DNA of 64,000 nucleotides from Klebsiella grimontii (GTDB lineage Bacteria > Pseudomonadota > Gammaproteobacteria > Enterobacterales > Enterobacteriaceae): the NCBI RefSeq assembly GCF_900200035.1, contig NZ_FZTC01000014.1, positions 186,001 through 250,000 of the forward strand, read 5' to 3'. Position numbers and translations under genes: made by a program. Each line of letters starts with the position of its first letter. The first letter of the stretch is position 1. The notes below the pieces were generated by a model. It was given only the letters and a program-made list of their open reading frames with translations. It was not told where the DNA came from and ran no database searches. Shown piece by piece: positions 52,884-61,753 of this stretch.

Positions 52884-52926
52884 TTTGCACCTCAGAAAAA
52901 GGGGTGGCAAAGGATTTTGAGTGGGC

Positions 52927-53004
52927 CTCAAATCCCTTCGCCGGCGTTATCCGGATCAGGTTCGACGGGTATTTTCTCAGCCATAATTCAGCACCCCGTT
53001 GAGA
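52927..53004 (-). ncRNA. TPP riboswitch (THI element) of thiBPQ
   Basis: On the minus strand the conserved order is complete: P1 arm CTCAA with ACGGGGTGC (53000-52991), CTGAGA (52980-52975), ACCC, GAACCTGATC (52963-52954), GGATAACGCCGGCGAAGGGA, and the closing arm TTTGAG (~52932-52927). It lies about 45 bases before the thiB SD, so TPP binding probably hides the ribosome site. Confidence 0.95.
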
Positions 53005-53045
53005 ACGGCAGTTAGTGTAATGATTTTGTCAGCGGACTGAAAGCA

Positions 53046-54701
53046 TTACGGTTCCGGCGGCGCGAACCACGCGGATTTAAAGTCAAACCAGCCGAGCGTG
53101 TTCATGCGTACGCCGCGCATACTGCGCTGCCCCTGGATCATCAGCCAGTGGTGGATGAGCGGCACCACGGTTTGATTGGCCAGCAGCTGCTGGCTCCAGG
53201 TGGCGGGGTTAAGCTCTCCCGCGCGCCAGCGGCTTGCGTCTTCCTCCCAGTCGATGGGAATACAGTTGCGAATTAGCGGGACTTCATACAGCCAGGCAAA
53301 CAGGGAAAAATCGATCGGCAAGGTAAAGTTGGCGCTGTTAAGCCACACGTCGCTGACCGCTTCACCGCGGTGCCACTCCTGGTATTCCAGTTCCTGAATC
53401 TCCAGCTTAACCTGATGCTCGGCCAGCAGCGTCGCCATGATCCCGCCGATCACGCGATGCTCGACGTGGTCCTGGTAGTAGGTCAGCCTGACCGTTTCCA
53501 GGCCCGGCGGTTTTTCGCAGGCGTGGCTGCGCGCGTGATGCCAGCGGGGCAGCAGACCATAGGCCGGGAACCAGTTTCCCTGATAGTGCTCGCCGGCGTG
53601 GTAGAGCAGGCTGGCGGGCTGGAACAGATAGCTTAACCACTGGCGTACCGCCGCGTTGGCGCCGAGCGGGCTGCGGGCGTCGAACAGCAGGTAATAACAA
53701 CCCTCTTCCAGACGGCTTTCTACCGCTTTCTCGCTTTGCGTGGTGCCCTGTAACGTTAACCCGCCGTTGGGCTCTTCGCTGATTTCCGGCAGGACCCAGA
53801 CGTTCACTTCATCGATCAGCGCCCGGTAGCCGAAATAGTCGTCAAAGGCGTGAATTTTGAGCTGGTTCTGGTTATTGCGCACCACCGAGTAAGGCCCGGT
53901 GCCGACGGGGATGCTGGAGAAATTGTCCATCGACTGCCACTCGTGCGGCAGGATCATGGCCGGTACCTGGCTTAACAACCACGGTAGCCAGCGGTCGGGT
54001 TGGCTGAGATGAATGTCGAGAGTCCAGGCGGTAGGGGAGTCGATACGCTCGATATGAGAAAACAGCGGCAGCGCGTTGCTGCGCTGCAGGGAGGTGATGA
54101 CATCCTCCATCTCCAGTTCGCGACCATGATGAAAATGAATCCCCGGACGCAGGAAAAAGCGCCAGTGGGTCGGGGTGATCTGCTGCCAATGGTGAGCAAT
54201 ATCGGCCTCCAGTTCCCCATTTTCCTCATTTACCCGGGTGAGAGCGCTAAAAATCTGCCGGGCGATATGGGTTTCCGAGCGGCGCAGCGCGCTGCCGGGC
54301 AGCAAATTTTTCATCGGCCGGTAGTAGAGCACGCGCAGGATATGCCGACCCTGGCGAAAGCTGCGGCCTAAATGGGAAACCAGCATTTGCCGGACGGCGG
54401 CTTTATCGCCCACCAGCTGTACCAGCTGATCGATTCTGTCCTGCTCCAGCAGATCTTCCGCCCTCTGCTGCTGCAGCGCGAGACCGGTATAGAGAAAAGC
54501 GAGCCGGGAACGCTTGCCGCGTCCGGCCTCCGCCTCCCAGGTCAGCCAGCCGCGCGCCTCCATCATGTTGAGTAAGGTACGCATATGACGACGCGAGCAG
54601 CTTAGCATCTCTGCCAGTTCATTCAGCGTTGTCTCCTGCGACTTGCCATCGCAGCACTGCCACAGGCGGATGAACTGCTGTTGTAAACGACCGGAAGACA
54701 T
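53046..54701 (-). CDS. sgrR: Transcriptional regulator SgrR
   Basis: 551 aa, the E. coli length. N-terminal winged-helix ([30 protein letters not shown], ~25-55) plus a solute-binding-protein-like domain (SBP_bac_5, ~160-550). It senses glucose-phosphate stress and activates the divergent sgrS promoter. The 67-bp gap to sgrS must hold both promoters. Confidence 0.96.
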   Translation of the reverse strand: MSSGRLQQQFIRLWQCCDGKSQETTLNELAEMLSCSRRHMRTLLNMMEARGWLTWEAEAGRGKRSRLAFLYTGLALQQQRAEDLLEQDRIDQLVQLVGDKAAVRQMLVSHLGRSFRQGRHILRVLYYRPMKNLLPGSALRRSETHIARQIFSALTRVNEENGELEADIAHHWQQITPTHWRFFLRPGIHFHHGRELEMEDVITSLQRSNALPLFSHIERIDSPTAWTLDIHLSQPDRWLPWLLSQVPAMILPHEWQSMDNFSSIPVGTGPYSVVRNNQNQLKIHAFDDYFGYRALIDEVNVWVLPEISEEPNGGLTLQGTTQSEKAVESRLEEGCYYLLFDARSPLGANAAVRQWLSYLFQPASLLYHAGEHYQGNWFPAYGLLPRWHHARSHACEKPPGLETVRLTYYQDHVEHRVIGGIMATLLAEHQVKLEIQELEYQEWHRGEAVSDVWLNSANFTLPIDFSLFAWLYEVPLIRNCIPIDWEEDASRWRAGELNPATWSQQLLANQTVVPLIHHWLMIQGQRSMRGVRMNTLGWFDFKSAWFAPPEP

Positions 54702-54788
54702 AAAAGGGGAACTCCTGATAAAAACTCAGCAATTTATTACTTCCTATATTAAGGCAATAATCCACGTCGATGAAGCGAGGAGGTGGAT

Positions 54789-54941
54789 ATGATGAGGTCA
54801 ACCGCAAAACAGTTCTACCAATGCTACTTTTCTGCGACGCAGGATGCGTCCTGGCTGGCCCGCCTGATGGCAGGAAGACAGCAGGAAATTCTCGGTGAAC
54901 TGATGCAGTGGGGAGTTACGTCGCAGACCTCTGAACATTGA
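54789..54941 (+). CDS. sgrT: SgrT, small glucose-uptake inhibitor encoded within SgrS
   Basis: 50 aa from ATG 54789 (49 from the adjacent ATG 54792), with AGGAGG 5 bases upstream. It carries the SgrT features: basic/aromatic start (KQFYQCYFSATQDASWLARL) and the conserved ELMQWG near the C-terminus. In E. coli, SgrT binds PtsG (EIICB-Glc) and inhibits glucose transport. It ends just before the SgrS pairing region, so the ERIC does not interrupt it. Confidence 0.85.
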   Translation: MMRSTAKQFYQCYFSATQDASWLARLMAGRQQEILGELMQWGVTSQTSEH

Positions 54942-54975
54942 CTTGCAGACATCATGTGTGACTGAGTATTGGTGT

Positions 54976-55102
54976 TATACTCGTCGTCTTTCAAGCTGCA
55001 GGTGCGTTGGCTGCGCCCGCTCGCCCGGGTCACATAGTTATCTATGTTCCCAGGGACTTACGTTCTGGCCGCCTGCCCGCAACTCGAAATCCATAGAGTA
55101 TA
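54976..55102 (+). mobile_element. ERIC (IRU) element, 127 bp, inside sgrS
   Basis: Full-length 127-bp ERIC in the reverse of the usual consensus orientation. Ends are TATACTCGTC and GAGTATA, with internal AAGCTGCAGGTGCGTTGGCTGC, CCGGGTCAC, and GCCGCCTGCCCGCAACTCGAAAT blocks (each shorter conserved word recognisable). The apex is CATAG-TTAT-CTATG (55033-55046), centred exactly on the element. ERICs are non-autonomous palindromic MITE-like repeats that insert at TA. Confidence 0.92.
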
Positions 55103-55111
55103 GAATCACCC

Positions 55112-55140
55112 GCCAGCAGAAAACTTCTGCTGGCTTTTTT
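55112..55140 (+). terminator. Rho-independent terminator of sgrS (Hfq tail)
   Basis: GCCAGCAGAA (55112-55121) / TTCTGCTGGC (55125-55134), 3-base loop, then six T. It is the same hairpin as at the E. coli SgrS 3' end. Confidence 0.93.
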
Positions 55141-55172
55141 CGTTTTCTTCTTCGCGTGTTTAAGGATATTTC

Positions 55173-56357
55173 ATGCTGTGGTTAATGACGATGGGGCGTC
55201 GGCTTAACGGCGTTTACGCCGCTTTTATGCTTGTCGCTTTCATGATGGGGATCGCAGGCGCGCTGCAGGCGCCGACGCTCAGCTTATTTCTTAGCCGCGA
55301 AGTCGGTGCGCAGCCTTTCTGGGTGGGGCTGTTCTATACCGTTAACGCCATTGCCGGGATTCTGGTCAGCCTGGCGCTGGCTAAACGCTCCGATAGTCGA
55401 GGCGATCGTCGACGGCTGATTATGTTTTGCTGCCTGATGGCGGTGGGAAACGCGCTGCTGTTTGCGTTCAATCGCCACTATCTGACGCTGATTACCTGCG
55501 GGGTTATGCTGGCCTCCGTGGCGAATGCCGCGATGCCGCAGCTCTTCGCTCTGGCGCGGGAATATGCCGATAGCTCGGCGCGCGAAGTGGTGATGTTCAG
55601 TTCGATAATGCGTGCGCAGCTCTCGCTAGCGTGGGTCATTGGCCCACCGCTGGCTTTTATGCTGGCGCTGAATTATGGCTTCACCACCATGTTCTCCATT
55701 GCCGCCGGGATCTTTGTCATTAGCCTGGCGCTGATCGCTTTTAAGCTACCGTCGGTCGCCCGCGTTGAACAACCCTCGGAAGGGGCCGAAGTGCTGGTGC
55801 AGGCCGGAGGGTGGCACGATAAAAACGTGCGGATGCTGTTTATCGCCTCCACGCTGATGTGGACCTGCAATACCATGTATATCATTGATATGCCTCTTTG
55901 GATCAGCAGCGATCTTGGCCTGCCGGACAGCCTTGCTGGGATCCTGATGGGCACCGCTGCCGGGCTGGAGATCCCGGCGATGATTCTGGCGGGCTACTAC
56001 GTTAAGCGCTGGGGCAAGCGCAATATGATGGTGACGGCGGTTGCGGCGGGCGTGCTGTTTTATATCGGCCTGATTCTGTTTCACGACCGGGTTGCGCTGC
56101 TGATTTTACAGCTGTTTAATGCCGTCTTTATCGGCATTGTGGCCGGGATTGGCATGCTGTGGTTTCAGGATCTGATGCCCGGAAGGGCGGGGGCCGCGAC
56201 GACGCTGTTTACCAACAGTATTTCCACCGGAGTCATTCTGGCCGGGGTCATTCAGGGCGCGCTGTCGCAAAGCTATGGGCACGCCAGCGTCTACTGGACG
56301 ATTGCCGCGATTTCCCTGGTGACGCTGTTTATGACCAGCAGGGTGAAAGATATCTAA
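55173..56357 (+). CDS. setA: Sugar efflux transporter SetA
   Basis: 394-aa MFS protein, 12 TM, of the SET family, which exports lactose, glucose and analogues. Family blocks are MMGIAGALQAPTLSLFLSREVGAQPFWVGLF, ALAREYADSSAREVVMFSS and LWFQDLMPGRAGAATTLFTNS. It follows sgrS directly; in E. coli the two can be cotranscribed and SetA helps recovery from sugar-phosphate stress. The start follows AAGGATATTTC. Confidence 0.95.
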   Translation: MLWLMTMGRRLNGVYAAFMLVAFMMGIAGALQAPTLSLFLSREVGAQPFWVGLFYTVNAIAGILVSLALAKRSDSRGDRRRLIMFCCLMAVGNALLFAFNRHYLTLITCGVMLASVANAAMPQLFALAREYADSSAREVVMFSSIMRAQLSLAWVIGPPLAFMLALNYGFTTMFSIAAGIFVISLALIAFKLPSVARVEQPSEGAEVLVQAGGWHDKNVRMLFIASTLMWTCNTMYIIDMPLWISSDLGLPDSLAGILMGTAAGLEIPAMILAGYYVKRWGKRNMMVTAVAAGVLFYIGLILFHDRVALLILQLFNAVFIGIVAGIGMLWFQDLMPGRAGAATTLFTNSISTGVILAGVIQGALSQSYGHASVYWTIAAISLVTLFMTSRVKDI

Positions 56358-56365
56358 GCGTTTTC

Positions 56366-56392
56366 ATTGCCCCGGCAGGAAGCCGGGGCAAT
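56366..56392. terminator. Hairpin between convergent setA and the ACS transporter gene
   Basis: ATTGCCCCGGC (56366-56376) / GCCGGGGCAAT (56382-56392) with a 5-base loop, 9 bp after the setA stop. There is no T-run on the plus strand; it may serve both convergent genes. Confidence 0.55.
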
Positions 56393-56403
56393 GTCTGGGC
56401 CGG

Positions 56404-57714
56404 TTATTTCAATTCAATTCTTTTGATATCACCGATAATAAAAATATAGGCGATAACGCCAATTAGTGCGGTTAAACCGATATAAATTAGCGCGTAGAAA
56501 AAATTTCCAGTCATTGATATGATGACGCCAATAATTAATGGGGTGATAATTGATGCCATATTTGCGCAGAAGTTGAAGATCCCGCCGGTCAGGCCGCCCA
56601 TATTTTTTGGTGCAATATCAGAAATAAGCGTCCAGCCGAGACCGACCATCCCCTGGCCGAAAAAAGCTACCGACATGATAATAATCACTGCGGTATTGCT
56701 GTCGACCCAGTTAGCGAGGATGATGCAGCTCGAAAGCAGCAGTCCGGAAATAATCGGCAGCTTCCTGCTAATATTAACCGACTGGGTTTTCTTTAATATT
56801 TTATCGGATGCCCAGCCGCCGAAAAATATCCCGATAGCGGCGGCCAGGAACGGCCAGGAGGCGAAGAAACCCACGTGTAGCCACGGTAAGTGGCGTTCGT
56901 TGGCCAGATAAGTCGGGAACCATGTCAGGAAGAACACCAGCGTGGTGTTACCGGCAAATTGCCCAAGACTGGCGCCAATGATTTGTCGGCAGCAGAGTAG
57001 ACGTTTCGCATCCGGCCAGTTGAAAGGGATGTTTTCATTGGCGGCAGCCGTATTTTCTACGCCGATATACTCCAGCTCTGCTTTATTTGCCGTTTTTGAT
57101 TGATGCGGTTCGTGATAAAACTTCCACCATACAAAAGTAAACGCGATGCCCAGGCCGCCGGTCAGAATAAATAACGTTCGCCAGCCATGATGTTCAAGAA
57201 TTAAAAAAAGTAGCGGGGAGAATGCGGCCAGGCCAATATATTCACCGACGGTGTAAGTTGCCGTCGCGCGGGCGCGTTCATGCTGGGGGAACCATTTACT
57301 GACGACCCGGCTATTAACCGGGAAGCAGGGAGCTTCGCTGATACCTAAGCCTAAACGCAGCAGCAGCAGAGACTTTAGCCCGACAGAAAAGCTTTGTAAT
57401 AAGGTAAATGTTGACCAGAAGAAAATAGCAAGCGCGTAGGTCAGTTTATTGCCAAAGCGATCTAAAAACATCCCGCCGGGAATTTGTGCCAGCGCGTAGG
57501 TCCAGGCGAAAGCAGAAAAAACGATCCCCATCATCGCCGGGTCAATATGTATTTCGCTTGTTAACTTGGGAGCAACAATACCTAAAATAGTACGATCGAG
57601 ATAATTTATCATCGTCCCTATCGATAGTAACATTAAAATTACAATTCGCGTTTTAGTTCGCTTCTGCGCGGCCGACGGCAAAATCGGCCGTTCCTGAGCA
57701 TCGATCGTCCTCAT
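56404..57714 (-). CDS. MFS transporter, anion:cation symporter (ACS) family
   Basis: 436 aa, 12 TM. It is related to hexuronate/glucarate/galactonate carriers by NYLDRTILGIVAPKL in TM1, GGMFLDRFGNKLTYALAIFFWS (motif A region), SRVVSKWFPQHERARATATYTVGEYIG and a short central loop. The substrate is an organic anion; in this context quinate or shikimate is plausible (inference), hexuronates or aldarates are alternatives. It is divergent from the LysR gene and therefore probably under its control. Confidence 0.85.
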   Translation of the reverse strand: MRTIDAQERPILPSAAQKRTKTRIVILMLLSIGTMINYLDRTILGIVAPKLTSEIHIDPAMMGIVFSAFAWTYALAQIPGGMFLDRFGNKLTYALAIFFWSTFTLLQSFSVGLKSLLLLRLGLGISEAPCFPVNSRVVSKWFPQHERARATATYTVGEYIGLAAFSPLLFLILEHHGWRTLFILTGGLGIAFTFVWWKFYHEPHQSKTANKAELEYIGVENTAAANENIPFNWPDAKRLLCCRQIIGASLGQFAGNTTLVFFLTWFPTYLANERHLPWLHVGFFASWPFLAAAIGIFFGGWASDKILKKTQSVNISRKLPIISGLLLSSCIILANWVDSNTAVIIIMSVAFFGQGMVGLGWTLISDIAPKNMGGLTGGIFNFCANMASIITPLIIGVIISMTGNFFYALIYIGLTALIGVIAYIFIIGDIKRIELK

Positions 57715-57930
57715 AGTGATTTCCTTTAAAGTTTAAAATATTTTTGCATGTATTTATGCATGCAGAAATATTCTGCTTAAGTATTGACTCTATCGATGAG
57801 AAGTCATGCTTTGTTACGTAAAACAATATTTGATATAACGCCGGTATTTCTCCGTTTCGGCTCATCATAGATGGCTTGTATGGTATATTAGGGGCATTAG
57901 TTTTATTCTTATATTATACGAGCAAAAATA

Positions 57931-58827
57931 ATGAACCTAAAGCAACTTTATTATTTTAAGCGGCTGGCAGAAACCGAGCACTACACTGAAGCCGCCTCCA
58001 GCCTTTTTATCACTCAACCCTCGCTGAGCCATGCCATATCTGAACTGGAGAAAGAGCTGGGCGTGGCGCTATTCGCTAGGCAGGGGCGCAATATCAAGAT
58101 TACGCAGAACGGTAAGCGCTTTCTTCCCTACGTGGAAGATGCGCTGGCCTCGTTAGAAAATGGCCGCATGACGTTGCAAAAAAATAGCGCAGAGAACAAA
58201 GAGAATATACGCATCGCGTTTATTTATACCATGGGGGAGTATGTTGTTCCGCAGTTAATTAATAAGTATTCACTTTCACCATCTCGTCACAATGTGACAT
58301 TTTCCTTTACGCAGGGTACGTCGTTAACGCTTCTGCAGGAACTCAAGGCCGGGAAAAGCGATTTGGCTATTTGTTCTTATATTGCGGATGAACCGGATAT
58401 TGATTTTATTCCTATTATTCAGCAAGAACTGGTGGTGGTGACGGCAAAAGATCATCCTCTGGCCAGGCTTTATGAAAATGAAGTCGACCTGGTGGAGACG
58501 ATCCACTACCCCTATATCTATTTTTCAGAAAATAGCGGTCTGCGACCTTTTATTGATAACGTGTTTATGCAGCAAAAACTGGTGCCGGATATTGCCTGCT
58601 ACGTTGATGAGGATACGGCGATGGCGGGGCTGGTCAGTATTGATTATGGGATTGCGATTATGCCGCGAATTTCCGCGCTCTCGTATTACAACGTGCATAT
58701 CCTGACGATCAAAAATGCGATTCCTCCACGTTATATCTACCTGGCAACGATGAAAGAGCGGGTACTTTCTCCAGCTATTCAGTCATTTAAAGATGTCATT
58801 ATTAATGACAGTCAAAAAATCCGCTAG
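57931..58827 (+). CDS. LysR-type transcriptional regulator
   Basis: 298 aa. N-terminal winged HTH MNLKQLYYFKRLAETEHYTEAASSLF..TQPSLSHAISELEKELGVALF (~1-60; shorter blocks diagnostic), linker helix, then a periplasmic-binding-like effector domain (~92-295). It is divergent from the ACS transporter and convergent with the aroD-like operon, so it is the likely local regulator. The 216-bp gap to the transporter is AT-rich and should hold the T-N11-A box. Confidence 0.9.
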   Translation: MNLKQLYYFKRLAETEHYTEAASSLFITQPSLSHAISELEKELGVALFARQGRNIKITQNGKRFLPYVEDALASLENGRMTLQKNSAENKENIRIAFIYTMGEYVVPQLINKYSLSPSRHNVTFSFTQGTSLTLLQELKAGKSDLAICSYIADEPDIDFIPIIQQELVVVTAKDHPLARLYENEVDLVETIHYPYIYFSENSGLRPFIDNVFMQQKLVPDIACYVDEDTAMAGLVSIDYGIAIMPRISALSYYNVHILTIKNAIPPRYIYLATMKERVLSPAIQSFKDVIINDSQKIR

Positions 58828-58833
58828 CATGAT

Positions 58834-58855
58834 GCCCGGAGGAAGACCTCCGGGC
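58834..58855. terminator. Bidirectional hairpin between the LysR gene and the aroD-like gene
   Basis: GCCCGGAGG (58834-58842) / CCTCCGGGC (58847-58855), loop AAGA, in the 37-bp gap between convergent genes. A TTTT follows after three bases on the plus strand. Confidence 0.65.
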
Positions 58856-58864
58856 GATGTTTTA

Positions 58865-59620
58865 TCAGGAAAGGATATCCATCAGTTCACGCAGTTGGGT
58901 AATGGCAATTTGTCCCGGCGCAGAAGCCTGGCCTACGGTCCCGAAGGTCATCGCTGAACCGAACAAACGGCCGGTTACCCGGCTGACGCCGCCGGATTTA
59001 CCCATCGACATGGTGATTAACGGTCGAGTGGCGTACTTCTCTTTCATGGTCAGCGTTGCCGAGAGCAGCGTCAGGACATCCTGCGGCGACTGCGGCATAA
59101 CCGCGATCTTCGGCAGGTCAGCGCCGAGATCCTGCATGCGGCGCAGGCGGTAGATGATATCTTCCTGGGCCGGCGTTTTATGGAAATCATGATTGCTCAT
59201 GATGACCTTTACGCCAGCAGCATGGGCATCATTCACCAGCGAGCGAATTTGCGCTTCGTCGTTAAACAGCTCGATATCAATCACGTCGGTCAGACCGCTG
59301 ACGGCCGCCTGGCGATTTAGCTCAAAGTAGGCTTCATCGCTGATTTCCGTTTCGCCACCCTCTTTTTTGCTGCGGAAGGTGAACAGCAGCGGGATCGCAT
59401 CCAGCAGCTGGCGAATTTCACTCAGCGCCAGCAGGACCTGCTCAATTTCCCTGACCTGGGTGAAGTGATCGACGCGCCATTCGATAATGTCAGCTCCGGC
59501 GGTAGCCAGCGCGCGAGCGTTGGTCTGCAGCTCGGCAAGCGTTTTACCGATCAGCGGTACGCAAATTAAGGTTTCCCCTTCCTGGAAGGTGATGTTTTTT
59601 ACTGTTACTGCTTGAGTCAT
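58865..59620 (-). CDS. aroD: Type I 3-dehydroquinate dehydratase (AroD family)
   Basis: 251 aa from ATG 59620 (MTQAVTV); ATG 59632 or 59647 are alternatives. It interconverts 3-dehydroquinate and 3-dehydroshikimate through a Schiff base. Catalytic set present: Glu87 in FTFRSKKEGG, His144 in SNHDFHKTP, Lys171 in LPKIAVMPQS. It is the last gene of a four-gene operon with a quinate/shikimate dehydrogenase, a transporter and a reductase, so it may be catabolic or accessory rather than the biosynthetic copy. In E. coli aroD also lies next to ydiB/ydiN. Confidence 0.9.
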   Translation of the reverse strand: MTQAVTVKNITFQEGETLICVPLIGKTLAELQTNARALATAGADIIEWRVDHFTQVREIEQVLLALSEIRQLLDAIPLLFTFRSKKEGGETEISDEAYFELNRQAAVSGLTDVIDIELFNDEAQIRSLVNDAHAAGVKVIMSNHDFHKTPAQEDIIYRLRRMQDLGADLPKIAVMPQSPQDVLTLLSATLTMKEKYATRPLITMSMGKSGGVSRVTGRLFGSAMTFGTVGQASAPGQIAITQLRELMDILS

Positions 59621-59653
59621 GTTGGTATCCATTATTCTTTTTGTCATTGACCA

Positions 59654-60868
59654 TCAGGCGGTTGCTGCAACATGGGATGTTCTGGCAGCGGCGCGAACCT
59701 GAAGCTGACGATAACCGATGTACAGGGCGATCACAAAGCCGACGATAGCGATCAGAAGATCGAACCACATAATGCTGGCGATACCTATCTTCGATAGTTT
59801 TGCCGTGATCAGCGGGATCGTAAAGCTGGCCAGACTGCCTGCGGTATAAAAGATCCCGGTGGCTTTGCCTTTCCCGTTCGGGAAGCTCATGGCCATAATG
59901 GTCGCGCCTATCTGCAGTACGCCGCCGGCGGCGGAGAAACCGATGATAAAGGCGAAGCCGGTAACCACCATTGGCGTCGGGAACAGGCAAACGATCAGCA
60001 ATGCAATCATCGACAGGAAGGTGTAGACAATCATGGCGACGGCTGAACTAAATACCTCTTTGACAAAGGCGGCGGTGACGAATACGCACGTCAGGGAACC
60101 CGCAGTATAGACGCTCAGGAGTTTAATTGCCGACTCGTGAGGAATACCGGCAACGAACTCGCCATACTGCGCTAGCCACTGGCTGACCAGATAAAACGTC
60201 GCCATACCGATATAGCCGTACAGGGTAAAGATAACCATATCCAGTTTACTGGAGTCCGCCCGTGGGGCAGCGGCGGCAGCCGGCGATTTTTCTGCGCTCT
60301 CCTTTTTCGCCCGATGGTCCGGGAACGGCATTTTTATCAGGTAGACGGCGCTCAGGAGCATCAATGCCGCAGCGATAATAAACGACCATCCGTACCACAT
60401 ATTCGCCCAAATCAGCAGGCTGATAATGAACGGCAGCAGGAACTGCCCGGCAGAGACAAAGGCCTTAATCAGCACATTTGCGCGGCTGGCGGAGTTTGGG
60501 AAAGATTCCATCAGCGCCGGGTAGGTACCGGAGTCGAGGAAGCTGTTCGCCAGTCCCGCCATAATGCCGCAGCAGTAGGCCAGATAGATATTTTTCGTCA
60601 GCAGAATACCGAGAAAGAACACCACATAGCTGGCAATCCCGAGATAGATAAAGGGTTTACGGCCAAAACGATCGGACAGGAATCCGGTGACGATCGTGGC
60701 GAGCTTGCCAATCCCGAGCGACGAAATGACGATGGAGACGCCGGCCGCGTCGGTTCCCCACTGTTCCTGCAGATTCGCCATATTGAGGGTAATTAATAGC
60801 ACCCCCATGCCGTGGATCAGGTAGTTTAGATAGAGCCCAGCTGCCGTTGGGACATATGGATTTTTCAT
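59654..60868 (-). CDS. MFS transporter, YdiN/YdiM-like
   Basis: 404 aa from ATG 60868, chosen because AAGGA lies 8 bases upstream; ATG 60877 directly abuts that SD. 12 TM helices. It resembles E. coli YdiN in YLNYLIHGMGVLLITLNM, LSDRFGRKPFIYLG, SGTYPALMESFPNSASRANVLIKAFVSAGQ and IIGFSAAGGVLQIG. Placed between the dehydrogenase and AroD genes, it is likely a shikimate/quinate-type carrier (inference). The start is 11 bp after the dehydrogenase stop. Confidence 0.87.
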   Translation of the reverse strand: MKNPYVPTAAGLYLNYLIHGMGVLLITLNMANLQEQWGTDAAGVSIVISSLGIGKLATIVTGFLSDRFGRKPFIYLGIASYVVFFLGILLTKNIYLAYCCGIMAGLANSFLDSGTYPALMESFPNSASRANVLIKAFVSAGQFLLPFIISLLIWANMWYGWSFIIAAALMLLSAVYLIKMPFPDHRAKKESAEKSPAAAAAPRADSSKLDMVIFTLYGYIGMATFYLVSQWLAQYGEFVAGIPHESAIKLLSVYTAGSLTCVFVTAAFVKEVFSSAVAMIVYTFLSMIALLIVCLFPTPMVVTGFAFIIGFSAAGGVLQIGATIMAMSFPNGKGKATGIFYTAGSLASFTIPLITAKLSKIGIASIMWFDLLIAIVGFVIALYIGYRQLQVRAAARTSHVAATA

Positions 60869-60879
60869 CGCGCCCATCC

Positions 60880-61743
60880 TTAGAACAGGATACTTTTGAT
60901 GTGTTCAACCGGCATTTCTTTGCCTGTCCAGATTTCAAAAGCGCGCGCGCCTTGCCAGAGCATCATCCCCAGACCGTTGATGGTGCGGCAGCCTTTTTTC
61001 TCGGCCACTTCCAGCAGATAGGTTTTGCGCGGGTTATAGACCACGTCAGACACGATCAGGTCCGGGCGCAGGAAGCTGTCGTCAGGCAGCAGCATCTGGC
61101 CTTCAAACGGTTTCATGCCCACGCCGGTGGCGTTGGTGAGAATGACGCTGCTGTCGATCTCGGCGCGCAGTTTGTCATGATCGTCCAGATCGAACAGGTG
61201 GATCTCGCAGCGGGTGTTGTTACGGATTTTGGCGACGGTCTGTTCTGCATTGGCGAAGAATTTATCTTTGCGGTTGAAGATGGAGATCGCTTTGACGCCG
61301 TCCAGCGCGGCCTGTACGCAGAGGGCGGTTGCCGCGCCGCCGGCGCCCAGCACGGTCATCTTTTTGCCGATGATGTCGATGCCTTCTTCTTTGAGCGCGC
61401 GCATATATCCAGTGCCATCGGTGATGTGGCCGGTCAGTACGCCATTGTCGTTCACCACGGTATTCACCGCGCCAACCAGCTCTGCAGCCGGAGAGAGTTT
61501 GTCCAGATACTGGCAAATCTCCGTTTTGTTCGGCATCGAGACGTTACAGCCGCGCAGTTTTAACGCGCGAAAGCCCTGTACCACATCTTTCAGCTCTTCA
61601 TTACCCACTTCGAACGCCAGGTAAACATAGTCCAGCCCCAGATGGGCAAAAGCTTCGTTGTGCATGGTCGGCGACATGCTGTGACGAATCGGGGTCGCAA
61701 TCAGGCCAATCAGCTCGGTGTGTCCGGTAATACGTTCTGCCAT
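60880..61743 (-). CDS. Shikimate/quinate dehydrogenase, YdiB-like
   Basis: 287 aa. AroE-fold: N-terminal substrate domain with PIRHSMSPTMHNEAF, the catalytic Lys in VSMPNK, and ITDGTGY; Rossmann domain with LGAGGAATAL and FNRKDKFF. The NRKD is closer to YdiB (NRRD, NAD or NADP) than to AroE (NRT). The usual Asn of the NTDGxG motif is Ile here. It probably oxidises quinate to 3-dehydroquinate and/or shikimate to 3-dehydroshikimate, or the reverse. It lies 10 bp downstream of the flavoprotein gene. Confidence 0.9.
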   Translation of the reverse strand: MAERITGHTELIGLIATPIRHSMSPTMHNEAFAHLGLDYVYLAFEVGNEELKDVVQGFRALKLRGCNVSMPNKTEICQYLDKLSPAAELVGAVNTVVNDNGVLTGHITDGTGYMRALKEEGIDIIGKKMTVLGAGGAATALCVQAALDGVKAISIFNRKDKFFANAEQTVAKIRNNTRCEIHLFDLDDHDKLRAEIDSSVILTNATGVGMKPFEGQMLLPDDSFLRPDLIVSDVVYNPRKTYLLEVAEKKGCRTINGLGMMLWQGARAFEIWTGKEMPVEHIKSILF

Positions 61744-61753
61744 GATAAAATCC

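Larger units (their letters stand above)
54769..55140 (+). ncRNA. sgrS: SgrS small RNA, enlarged by an internal ERIC element
   Basis: Hfq-dependent RNA that blocks ptsG translation during sugar-phosphate stress. The 5' end is set by analogy (GATGAAGCGAGGAGG resembles the E. coli start); AATAAT at 54756-54761 could be the -10. The ptsG-pairing stretch GTGTGACTGAGTATTGGTGT (54956-54975) is fully conserved. The 3' end is a GCCAGCAGAA hairpin with U tail. Total ~372 nt against 227 nt in E. coli; the excess is mainly a 127-bp ERIC inserted in the loop of the small GGTG/CACC hairpin before the terminator. Confidence 0.88.

Noticed and set aside
54824-55033. Antisense 69-codon frame across sgrS
   Set aside because: Overlaps a well-supported sRNA and sgrT, partly inside the ERIC; no ribosome site or homology.
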